A stretch of 8,822 nucleotides of DNA from an uncultured Bacteroidales bacterium (GTDB lineage Bacteria > Bacteroidota > Bacteroidia > Bacteroidales > Muribaculaceae): the NCBI GenBank assembly GCA_947175585.1, contig CAMWNL010000045.1, positions 1 to 8,822 of the forward strand, written 5' to 3'. This document shows positions 1 to 7,500 of this stretch, piece by piece (position 1 is the first letter of the stretch; each line of letters starts with the position of its first letter). The translations under genes and the position numbers were made by a program. Below the pieces are notes generated by a model that saw only the letters and a program-made list of their open reading frames with translations, was not told the DNA's origin and made no database searches.

Positions 1-264
1 GAGCACACGCTCAACCTCACCGCCGAAGTCGGCGTGGCCCGGAGTGTCGATAATATTAATCTTAGTGTCTTTATAATTGATAGACACATTTTTAGACAGG
101 ATTGTTATGCCGCGTTCACGCTCAAGGTCATTGTTGTCAAGGATTAATTCACCTGCGTTCTGATTATCGCGGAAAAGGTGTCCGGCCAACAGCATTTTAT
201 CAACGACAGTAGTCTTGCCGTGGTCGACGTGGGCTATAATAGCGATGTTTCTGATATTCTGCAT
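1..264 (-). CDS. typA: TypA/BipA ribosome-associated translational GTPase, N-terminal 88 residues (cut by window edge)
   Basis: Seen: reading leftwards from an ATG at 264, 88 codons stay open to the window edge. The product starts [20 protein letters not shown]. The P-loop AHVDHGKT lies at residues 11-18, the switch I block ERERGITI at 48-55, and the switch II/G3 block [16 protein letters not shown] at 73-88. Known: this set is that of translation-factor GTPases, and the pairing of ERERGITI with [11 protein letters not shown] is typical of TypA/BipA rather than EF-G, LepA or EF-Tu. TypA binds the 70S ribosome and supports ribosome assembly and growth under cold or other stress; full proteins are about 600 residues, so about 85% lies outside the window. 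Inferred: the start is firm because the GTPase fold begins within four residues of it. The gene is divergent from the fucosidase gene and has its own -7 box about 25 bp upstream. Confidence 0.95.
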   Translation of the reverse strand, partial: MQNIRNIAIIAHVDHGKTTVVDKMLLAGHLFRDNQNAGELILDNNDLERERGITILSKNVSINYKDTKINIIDTPGHADFGGEVERVL

Positions 265-288
265 TGATTGCTTGATTTTGTCAGACGA

Positions 289-296
289 CAAAGTTA
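289..296 (-). promoter_or_regulatory. Bacteroidota -7 promoter box for typA
   Basis: The minus strand reads TAACTTTG here, a full match to the Bacteroidota -7 consensus TAnnTTTG. A box centred at -7 would place the start of transcription near 285 and give a leader of about 21 nt before the typA ATG at 264. No TTTG is seen at the expected -33 position (around 316-320), so the promoter would rest on the -7 box alone. Confidence 0.6.
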
Positions 297-309
297 CGAA
301 AATTTTACG

Positions 310-317
310 TAATTTTG
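310..317 (+). promoter_or_regulatory. Bacteroidota -7 promoter box for the GH95 gene
   Basis: The plus strand reads TAATTTTG, a full match to TAnnTTTG. The predicted transcription start is near 321, leaving a leader of about 24 nt before the ATG at 345, with no Shine-Dalgarno sequence, as is usual in this phylum. No TTTG lies 19-21 bp upstream; the nearest (277-280) is 29 bp away. The box overlaps an 8-bp palindrome TTACGTAA (305-312) that follows directly on the AT palindrome AAAATTTT (299-306). Either could be an operator, but neither matches a site I can name. Confidence 0.55.
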
Positions 318-344
318 TACATCCTACTATAAAGTGACCATCCC

Positions 345-2744
345 ATGAAAAAAGTTTTATCACTAATTTTAAGTTCATTTATTGTTTCTACGGCCTGCGC
401 CAACGAACTGACACTTAAATTTGACCGACCGGCAGATTTCTTTGAGGAGACATTTGTCATCGGTAACGGCAGCCAGGGGGCGATAGTCTACGGCAATCCT
501 TATCGCGAAAGAATTTCGCTCAACGACATCACGCTATGGAGCGGAGAGCCTGACACGGCTGCATATAATCCCGGAGCATACAGGTATCTTGAGGAGGTGC
601 GTCAGGCTCTCAGTGAAGGGGATCACACCCGGGCAGAGTCTCTCCAGTATAAAATGCAGGGACACAACAGTCAGTATTACCAGCCTCTCGGCAACCTGTA
701 TATTGATTTTAAAGATCAGTCACCGGCCGGCAATTATCAAAGGCAACTTGACCTGAACACAGCGATAGCGAGTGTCAGTTACACGAAGGGCGACAATGAA
801 GTGATGACCGAGTATCTTGCATCGGCTCCCGACAGTCTGATAGCTGTGCGTCTCACTTCTTCACAACCAATGTCTCTGACGCTGTCATTTGAATCTCTGC
901 TGCCGCACGAAACCGCAGTCACATCGTCGGGCATAACTGCAGACGGGTATGCACCTTACGGCTTTGAGTTCACAAGGGAGAACGGACGTAATGTCGAGAA
1001 AATGCTTTTCGATCCACGAAGAGGGATACATTTCAGGGCAAACGTCACCGCGGTATCGGAAACAGGCACGGTGACTGTGTCAGGCAAGAGTCTGGAGGTC
1101 AGCGATGCGAAAGATGTGACAGTCTATATCACGATGACGACCAATTTTGAATTACCGACGATAAATCCGGCAAATTCGCTTAGAGACTACAAGGGCATCG
1201 CAGATGCCAGACGAGATAACGCACTGAAGCAATCGTTTGACGACATAGCGTCACGTCACACCGAAGACTACGGCAAACTTTTCTCAAGAGTCAATATCGA
1301 TCTCGGAAAGTCAGACCCGAGACTGAGTAATCTGACAACCGATGTCAGGCTTAAGACCTATTACGACAATCACAGTTATGATCCCGATCTCGAAGAGTTG
1401 TATTTTCAGTTCGGGCGTTATCTGCTGATAAGTTGCTCGCGCACACCAAATGTGCCGGCAAATCTTCAGGGGCTATGGAATGAACAGACCTACGCGCCCT
1501 GGCGATCGAATTACACAGTCAATATCAATCTTGAAGAAAACTATTGGCCTGCCGAGGTGACGAATCTCAGCGAACTGCATTATCCGCTACTGTCATTTGT
1601 CAACCGGATGCAGACAACGGGTAGAACCACTGCCAGGGAATACTATAACATCGAAAGAGGATGGTGTGGAGCTCACAACAGTGATATCTGGGCCATGACC
1701 TGTCCGGTCGGTCACGGCTACGATCATCCGCAGTGGGCAAACTGGAACATGGGCGGCGCATGGCTGTCGACTCATATATGGCACCATTATCTTTTTACGA
1801 AGGACAAGCAGTTTCTGAATGAGTATTACCCTGCTCTGAAAGGCGCGGCGGAGTTTTGTCTGGAATGGCTTGTCGAGGATGCTGACGGTAATCTGATAAC
1901 ATCTCCGTCAACGTCGCCTGAGAATAACTTTATCTCGCCGGACGGTCACTCAATCGCGACAAGTGCAGGATGTACGGCTGATCTCGCGATAATACGCGAA
2001 TGTCTCGCTGACGCGCGTGACGCAGCCAACGAACTGGGAAAGGACAGGGAGTTTGCAGCTGAAACCGATGCCGCATTATCAAAGCTCGCCCCATATAAAA
2101 TCGGCGCATCAGGTCAGTTGCAGGAATGGGCCGAGGACTTTAAGGAGCAAGATCCGCAACACCGTCATCAATCACATCTCTACGGACTATTTCCGGGCAA
2201 CCATATCACAATCGGCGGTACGCCGGAGATAGCAGCCGCAGCGTCGAAGACTCTTGAAATCAAGGGTGAGAATACTACCGGCTGGAGTACGGGCTGGCGT
2301 GTCAATCTGCTGGCTCGGCTCGCTCAAGCAGATAAGGCTTACTCGATGTACAGAAGACTGCTGAAATATGTGAGTCCTGACAAGTATAACGGTCCGGATA
2401 AACGACGCGGAGGCGGAACATATCCCAACCTGCTCGACGCACATTCGCCATTTCAGATCGACGGTAATTTCGGAGGTACGGCAGGCGTCGCCGAAATGCT
2501 GATGCAGTCTACTCCTGAAGATATAACATTACTGCCCGCGATACCCGACAACTGGGCAACCGAAGGCAGTTTTGAAGGTCTTCGCGCGAGAGGCGCGTTT
2601 ACGGTAGATGCAAAATGGGCGAAGGGGAAGGTAAAGACATTTACCATTTCGTCTGACAAAGGCGGCAATACCACAGTCAACGCAAACGGCATGGCTTATC
2701 CGATCTCTCTGAAGCCCGGAGAGTCAAAGACAATCAATCTCTGA
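345..2744 (+). CDS. Exported GH95 family glycoside hydrolase, probable alpha-L-fucosidase
   Basis: Seen: 799 residues with an N-terminal signal peptide (KK at 2-3, hydrophobic 4-17, likely cut after ACA at 17-19). The N-terminal beta-sandwich domain carries the family blocks [12 protein letters not shown] (39-50), [14 protein letters not shown] (56-69) and [11 protein letters not shown] (112-122). The (alpha/alpha)6 barrel carries NLQGLWNE (373-380), [12 protein letters not shown] (393-404), [11 protein letters not shown] (519-529), [13 protein letters not shown] (606-618) and [15 protein letters not shown] (704-718). Known: GH95 enzymes are inverting, mostly alpha-1,2-L-fucosidases. By motif, Glu526 matches the general acid, Asp706 the base, and Asn393 and Asn395 the asparagines that assist the water; all are present. 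Length is normal for the family. Inferred: it releases fucose from mucin, milk or plant glycans in the periplasm or at the surface. Some GH95 members act on L-galactose, so the exact substrate is open. No T9SS C-terminal domain and no neighbouring susC/susD genes are seen. Confidence 0.93.
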   Translation: MKKVLSLILSSFIVSTACANELTLKFDRPADFFEETFVIGNGSQGAIVYGNPYRERISLNDITLWSGEPDTAAYNPGAYRYLEEVRQALSEGDHTRAESLQYKMQGHNSQYYQPLGNLYIDFKDQSPAGNYQRQLDLNTAIASVSYTKGDNEVMTEYLASAPDSLIAVRLTSSQPMSLTLSFESLLPHETAVTSSGITADGYAPYGFEFTRENGRNVEKMLFDPRRGIHFRANVTAVSETGTVTVSGKSLEVSDAKDVTVYITMTTNFELPTINPANSLRDYKGIADARRDNALKQSFDDIASRHTEDYGKLFSRVNIDLGKSDPRLSNLTTDVRLKTYYDNHSYDPDLEELYFQFGRYLLISCSRTPNVPANLQGLWNEQTYAPWRSNYTVNINLEENYWPAEVTNLSELHYPLLSFVNRMQTTGRTTAREYYNIERGWCGAHNSDIWAMTCPVGHGYDHPQWANWNMGGAWLSTHIWHHYLFTKDKQFLNEYYPALKGAAEFCLEWLVEDADGNLITSPSTSPENNFISPDGHSIATSAGCTADLAIIRECLADARDAANELGKDREFAAETDAALSKLAPYKIGASGQLQEWAEDFKEQDPQHRHQSHLYGLFPGNHITIGGTPEIAAAASKTLEIKGENTTGWSTGWRVNLLARLAQADKAYSMYRRLLKYVSPDKYNGPDKRRGGGTYPNLLDAHSPFQIDGNFGGTAGVAEMLMQSTPEDITLLPAIPDNWATEGSFEGLRARGAFTVDAKWAKGKVKTFTISSDKGGNTTVNANGMAYPISLKPGESKTINL

Positions 2745-3225
2745 TAACGGTAGCAGTGGCGAGGGAGGCGATGCCTTCCTCGCGGCCTGTGAAACCGAGA
2801 CGCTCGGTCGTAGTGGCCTTGACCGAAACGCGGTCGATGTCGAGACCCAGGTCTTCGGCCACGTTGGCCTGCATCCGCTCGATGTAGGGCAGCATTTTGG
2901 GAGCCTGTGCAATAATAGTGATATCAACATTTGAGGGACGGTAGCCGCGCTGACCGATGATGCGGACAACTTCGCGCAGAAGCATACGAGAATCAGCACC
3001 ACGCCAACGCTCGTCAGTGTCGGGGAAATGATAGCCGATGTCGCGCATGGATACGGCTCCGAGCAAAGCGTCGGCAAGAGCATGGAGAGCAACGTCGGCG
3101 TCGCTATGACCAAGCAGACCGCGATCAAAAGGAATTTCAACGCCGCAAATTATACAAGGACGACCGGCAACAAGGCGGTGAACGTCAAATCCGTTGCCGA
3201 CACGTAAGTCAAAAGTCGAAAGCAT
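2734..3225 (-). CDS. ispF: 2-C-methyl-D-erythritol 2,4-cyclodiphosphate synthase (MEP pathway)
   Basis: Seen: 163 residues from the ATG at 3225. An in-frame TTG two codons upstream (3231) would give a longer form, but the ATG is the more natural start. Motifs: GNGFDVHRL (10-18), [22 protein letters not shown] (36-57), [19 protein letters not shown] and [16 protein letters not shown] (136-151). Known: IspF is a homotrimer that converts CDP-methylerythritol 2-phosphate to the cyclodiphosphate and CMP in the fifth step of the MEP isoprenoid pathway. Asp14, His16 and His48 match the zinc ligands (Asp8, His10 and His42 in E. coli), and Glu141 matches the metal-binding glutamate of the TTTE motif. 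The length is usual. Context: it begins 16 nt after porV, probably as the last gene of that operon, and its last 11 bp overlap the end of the GH95 gene on the other strand. Odd: residues such as [16 protein letters not shown] resemble the proteobacterial form more than the Bacteroides form I recall. Confidence 0.96.
   Translation of the reverse strand: MLSTFDLRVGNGFDVHRLVAGRPCIICGVEIPFDRGLLGHSDADVALHALADALLGAVSMRDIGYHFPDTDERWRGADSRMLLREVVRIIGQRGYRPSNVDITIIAQAPKMLPYIERMQANVAEDLGLDIDRVSVKATTTERLGFTGREEGIASLATATVIRD
2759..2783 (+). terminator. Strong hairpin 15 nt after the GH95 stop, possible 3' end signal inside ispF
   Basis: In plus-strand RNA, 2759-2769 (GCGAGGGAGGC) can pair with 2773-2783 (GCCTTCCTCGC) around the triloop GAT: 11 bp with a single G-U wobble (2765-2777). 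It begins 14 nt past the GH95 stop codon, which fits a 3' end stabiliser or terminator for the fucosidase mRNA. No T-tract follows, so it is not a classic intrinsic terminator. The same bases encode the conserved REEGIASLA stretch of IspF on the other strand, where the wobble becomes an A-C mismatch, so the palindrome may be a by-product of codon choice. Confidence 0.35.
2794..2808. repeat. Second short perfect inverted repeat next to the 2759-2783 hairpin
   Basis: ACCGAG (2794-2799) and CTCGGT (2803-2808) form a perfect 6-bp stem with the triloop ACG. It lies 10 nt beyond the first hairpin and within ispF, over the codons for ERLGF of the conserved [10 protein letters not shown] motif. Together the two stems could form a tandem structure at the end of the fucosidase transcript. 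It is short enough to be chance. Confidence 0.35.
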
Positions 3226-3241
3226 AATCAATTATTGAGAT

Positions 3242-4447
3242 TTAGCGGCGGCCAAACATATCTTTGAGGCCATCCATGTCAAATGTAAGGGAGAATCGCA
3301 GGGTCTGATCGAGAGGTGAAGTCTGAGCGGCAGCGATCATGTAAGACGCATCGAGACGAACAACGTTGAGTGAGAAACCGGCTCCGAGAGAGAAGTATTT
3401 GCGGTTGCCCTTAAATTCGTTTTCATAGAAATATCCGGCACGAAGGAAGAACTGGTTGTTATAGCTGTACTCGGCGCCGAGCGACCATGAGATCTCGCGA
3501 AGTTCCTCTTTAAATCCGCCGGGTGCATCACTGAAAGACTTGAAAATGCCGGTAAATGAAGACATGTTCTCCCAGTCTTCTAGGGCATCAAGATACTGAC
3601 GCTGACCCTCGGCAGTGTCTTCGTAGTCGCCTTCACGCGGTTTGGCCGGAACGAGAAGCTTGTTGGCGTCGAGGCCGATTGTAAGATTGTGATAGTCGGC
3701 AAGAGGGAAGGTGAAGGCTGTGCCGAGTCGCAGGTTGGTGGGAAGGAAAGCCGGATCTTCACCATTATTATAAGACACCTTTGAACCGATATTGGAGATG
3801 TCCCAGCCCCATGACCACTGGCACTCGTTGCGTCCGATGATGGGGTAGGTTGTATAGTAACCGGAAATGTCGGCAGAGAAAGCTGAAGCACCTGTCGACT
3901 GGTCACCGGCGTAAGAGTCGGAAAATCCGAGGTCAGAGTAAATGTAGCGGAAAACTACGCCCATTGAGAATTTTTCGGAGAGTTTACGGGAGTAACCGAT
4001 GTCAAACGACATTTCGTAAGGATTGAGACTCTGTCCGCCACCGTTGACGGGGTTGGTGTTGACTTCGCCGAGAGAGAAGTAACGCAGAGACGCGCTGACC
4101 GCCTGATTGTCGTTGGCTCCGATTTTCCAATAGCCGGCAAGATTGGCGAGGAAAATGTCGTTGACCAATTTACGCAACCACGGAGTGTAGCTCAGAGAGA
4201 CCGCAGCCTGACTGTAAGCGAAAGCATACTTTGACGGATTCCAGAACTGAGAGTTGGCGTCAGGATCAGTGGCTGCACCAAGATCACCCATAGATGCGCC
4301 GCGAGCATCGGGAGCAATACTCAGAGAGGTAACGCCGGTGGTAATCGGGTTGAACTCGTCGTTCTTGATATTTCCGTCGGCAAGAGCCTGTTGAGACACG
4401 GCTGCAATCGCCAATATTATAATAGGTAAGCGCAATGATGGTTTCAT
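3242..4447 (-). CDS. porV: Type IX secretion system outer-membrane beta-barrel shuttle protein PorV (LptO)
   Basis: Seen: 401 residues. A signal peptide ends at ALA (21-23). Family blocks follow: SLSIAPDARGASMGDLGAAT (41-60), SQFWNPSKYAF (66-76), a long acidic loop near 268-297, and SFSDAPGGFKEELREISWSLGAEY (304-327). Alternating hydrophobic/aromatic strands run to QTLRFSLTFDM (381-391), as expected for a FadL-like barrel. Known: in Porphyromonas gingivalis PorV takes cargo with a C-terminal sorting domain from the Sov translocon and delivers it to the sortase PorU at the cell surface. Length is close to the family norm (about 390). Context: it lies 62 nt behind porU and 16 nt ahead of ispF on the same strand, which supports one transcription unit. 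The start is the first ATG and is followed directly by the signal peptide. About ten residues (DGLKDMFGRR) follow the last strand. Confidence 0.95.
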   Translation of the reverse strand: MKPSLRLPIIILAIAAVSQQALADGNIKNDEFNPITTGVTSLSIAPDARGASMGDLGAATDPDANSQFWNPSKYAFAYSQAAVSLSYTPWLRKLVNDIFLANLAGYWKIGANDNQAVSASLRYFSLGEVNTNPVNGGGQSLNPYEMSFDIGYSRKLSEKFSMGVVFRYIYSDLGFSDSYAGDQSTGASAFSADISGYYTTYPIIGRNECQWSWGWDISNIGSKVSYNNGEDPAFLPTNLRLGTAFTFPLADYHNLTIGLDANKLLVPAKPREGDYEDTAEGQRQYLDALEDWENMSSFTGIFKSFSDAPGGFKEELREISWSLGAEYSYNNQFFLRAGYFYENEFKGNRKYFSLGAGFSLNVVRLDASYMIAAAQTSPLDQTLRFSLTFDMDGLKDMFGRR

Positions 4448-4496
4448 TATCTTTAATAACTATCGGTATGTGTATGTTATTATAACTGAAAAACCG

Positions 4497-4514
4497 GCTG
4501 ATTATTGCATCAGC
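4497..4514 (-). promoter_or_regulatory. Hairpin across the porU stop codon, possible attenuator or mRNA processing element
   Basis: On the minus strand GCTGAT (4514-4509) and ATCAGC (4502-4497) form a perfect 6-bp stem with a 6-nt loop, and CGGTTTTT follows directly. The porU stop codon (4512-4510) is inside the 5' arm. The stem-plus-T-run layout resembles a weak intrinsic terminator, which could lower porV/ispF transcription relative to porU or protect the upstream mRNA. Only half the pairs are G-C, so strong termination is unlikely. Confidence 0.3.
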
Positions 4515-7500
4515 GCGAAGTTACGGCAATCTTGCGAGAGCCAGTCGAATAGTTTTCGCCGTCGGCGGTAATTGTGGCACTATATAGATAAATGCCGCGC
4601 GGCACACGTCGGCCTGTGCCGTCAGTGAGATCCCAGGTGACAGGCGAAGAAGTGAACATGTCGCTGCGGCCTGTCGACGACTGCTCCCATAGCTTATGGC
4701 CAAGGAGATTGTAGACTGATACGGTGACAGTCAACATGCCCTCCGGACGGTTATGGGCGAGGTAGAAGTTGGCCTCGGTGGTGGCCGGGTTAGCATCTGT
4801 GTAGATGTCGAAAATGGTTGGCGCGAGACCTTCGCGGACAAAGAAGTCAATAGTCTTAGAGGTCGAGTTGCCGTTGGTGTCAAACACTCTTAGCCGCAGT
4901 GAGTGAGCGCCCTCTGTCAGGCTTTCAATCGGATAGGCTATCTCGCCGGCCGGACTGCCGTCAGAAGCAGGAGTAAAGTAGTAAGGCACATCGTTGAAGC
5001 TGCGCTTATCGTCGAGCAAAATAGACATCTGACGGCCAATGCCGGCCATCGAAAGGTTGATGCCGACGTTGTCACTGATAGAGGCGATCACCATTGGATC
5101 ACTGTTGACTTCGTCGCCGGAACGGAAGGTCGGGTGGTTGATGGCGAGAAGCTCAATGACGGGCGGTTCTTTGTCATCAACGGCATCCTCGTCGTAGCCG
5201 TAGACATAGCAGTTGCGGTCAAGGCCTGAGGCTTCGGCGAGGTTATCGTCAGAGTAGGCATAGAGTGCGATTGTGGCTTCGCGGAAATTGTCGGTAATGT
5301 CAGAGGGCATAGCGACGGTCAGTTCAAAGTGTCCGTCAGTGACCCTGCAAGAGCCCGAATAGAGTTTGTCTCCATGCTCATCGAAGGGAAGCATGGTTTT
5401 GTATTCGTCATCATCAAATGCGGTCGAACGCTCTGCGTCGTAGAGATCGAGGAGCAAAGTGCCGTTGAAATCAGGCAGTATCGCCCCGTCGGGACCGGTG
5501 ACAAAGCCTTTGATGGTCGGCATGCCGCGAGCCGGAATGATAATCTGGTCAGGACCGTTGACGCTGACACCGTCGACAGACTCGATTGCAATCAGATTGT
5601 CGGGTGTAGCCAGTCTAAGAGCCGGATCACCCATAAATACATATCGCAGACGGTTGTCGTTATTGAGCACGTCCTTAGGTGAGCCGTAATCATCAATATA
5701 GCGGATGTTATTTTTTGCGCGCCGATATATCTCACCGGTGGTCATGAGTCTGCCGGCGGAATCGCGGCGGCTGAGCTCGTGGCCGATGGCATAGGTGAAG
5801 TAACCGTTATATGTAATATAGACCGGACGGGTGGCGCTGATCATGCCGATAACGCCGCCGTTTTTCTCATACATCATTATTTCACCACCACTCTGAGTGT
5901 TAGAGTCCCAGCGCAGGAAGTTACAAGTGGCCGCATAAACAAAAGGAAGGTGGCGAAGATACATGTTGTTGATATCGGAATAGGTCAGCATGCCGTCGCC
6001 GGTCCATGAATGATTGGTGGCATGACCGACGAATGTCCACCATGCAACGCCTTCGTTGAGAGAGCGATACATCTTGTCGCGCGCCGACTGGTATACTCCG
6101 TTGGATTTTTCGTAAGCCGGAAGATAGACTTTTTCAAGCAGATAGGGGTTGTCAGGATGAGAGTCGATGCCATTCATGAACCACTCGCTCTGTTTGTAAT
6201 GGACTCCGGCATCGAGGTCATCAGCGAGGGCGAGAACTCTGTTTTTCCACGAGCCGGATCCGGGGCGGCGAGCGTAATCAAGGATTTTATCAGTGATGGT
6301 CTTGGCAGTGGCTGCGCTCGTCACCGGCAGACGGCCTACGGCTACAGAGAGTAGGTCGGCACCCAGTCGCAGACCTGAGCCGTCTTCAAGCATGGCAAGA
6401 AAATCATCAGTCGCAAAGCCCTGCTCGGCTTTCAGCGAAAGCCGCTCGTCGCGCTGCTGCCACGCCGGAAGGGTGGGGGCTCCGAGAGATCGGACGCCGG
6501 CGGTGAGATGTCGCTCGTCGTAGGTCATGCGACCCATAAGCAGGACATAGCGCAGGGGCTTGTCATCGGCCTTACCACGGTCATAGAGCATCTTGAGATA
6601 CTTGCGGAGACCGGAGACATCGGGAGAACCGGAACTGAACTCGTTGTAGACTTCTTCGGCATCAGCGACTATCACCGACAGATTATCGGGCGCGCCACGG
6701 TGGAGTTCGGCGAGTCGCTCGGCCTGAGCGCGCCACGCCGGATGAGTGAAAATCACCATGTCGGCACCGTTGTCGGCGTGGAGGTTCTGATTTGAAACAT
6801 TACCTACAAGTGTGGGGGCGGGAAGAGAGGCAGACTCGGTCCACGCGACATATTCGCGCATACCCGGCTGGCTCGCTGTCCACAGCGCATCGGAGCCTTC
6901 AACGCTTAAATCAACTTCTTTTATCGCACGAGGGTCGGTCACATCCCAGACGCGAGCCCACCCGGAAGCATCGGCAAGCTTCACACCGCGGCTATCAGTC
7001 CGGAATGAAAGCAGTCCGGACTTCGGCAGGCGGAGCGAGCGCTCATAATTGACGGCAATGAAATTCAGCCAGGCACTGTAGATGACACTTGTCGAACTAT
7101 GGTTGACGGTCAGTTCCAGAGGGCTTGAGATACCGGTGAGTTTATGGGTGGAGCGTCCGTCTACGCCATAGACTTCGCTTGAGGCTTCTGAGCTTGAGAT
7201 GACGTCGGACGATACGGCAGGGACTTCGGCGCCGTTGGCTGTGAATTTCAATCGTGAGGAAGCTCCTGTCGTCTTTGCTATAAAGGAGGTCTTAAATAAC
7301 ACATCTCCGCATAAATCAGGGAGATCAAATCTGAACTGTCGGGTCGGAGTGTAGCGGAAATCCTCGCCGACAAGCAACTGACCGGCTTCGCCTGGAGACA
7401 CGAGATCCTGTTCGTGCTGGAGACGCTCGGTGAAGGTGGTCGCCGGAGAAGTCGCTCCCGGAGTCGCCGTCTTAGCGATGGCAGGAGCCTCGGCGTCTGA

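Noticed and set aside
2187..2692. Minus-strand frames within the GH95 gene
   Set aside because: They are antisense to conserved GH95 barrel motifs and have no support of their own.
2700..2733. Terminator for the minus-strand cluster beyond ispF
   Set aside because: Only a 5-bp CTCTC/GAGAG stem with a 9-nt loop is visible within the GH95 coding end and no T-tract follows; too weak to call.
2645..2744. T9SS C-terminal sorting domain on the fucosidase
   Set aside because: The C-terminus ([18 protein letters not shown]) is the normal GH95 ending and lacks the glycine-rich and KxxVxK-type features of such domains.
2759..2815. Classic rho-independent terminator for the GH95 gene
   Set aside because: The stem is strong but no run of T follows in the plus direction, so only a weaker 3'-end call is kept.
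2724..3140. A 138-codon minus-strand frame overlapping ispF
   Set aside because: It is the shifted frame of ispF; its composition (Ser, Pro, Leu, Cys rich) and lack of motifs mark it as a shadow.
3226..3231. Upstream TTG start giving a 165-residue IspF
   Set aside because: The codon at 3231 is TTG and only two codons before an ATG. The ATG at 3225 is the simpler start and the family fold begins after it.
4903..7052. Several plus-strand open frames of 70-120 codons antisense to porU
   Set aside because: They lie opposite a well-supported gene, show no recognisable motifs or promoter boxes, and are expected from the codon bias of the coding strand.
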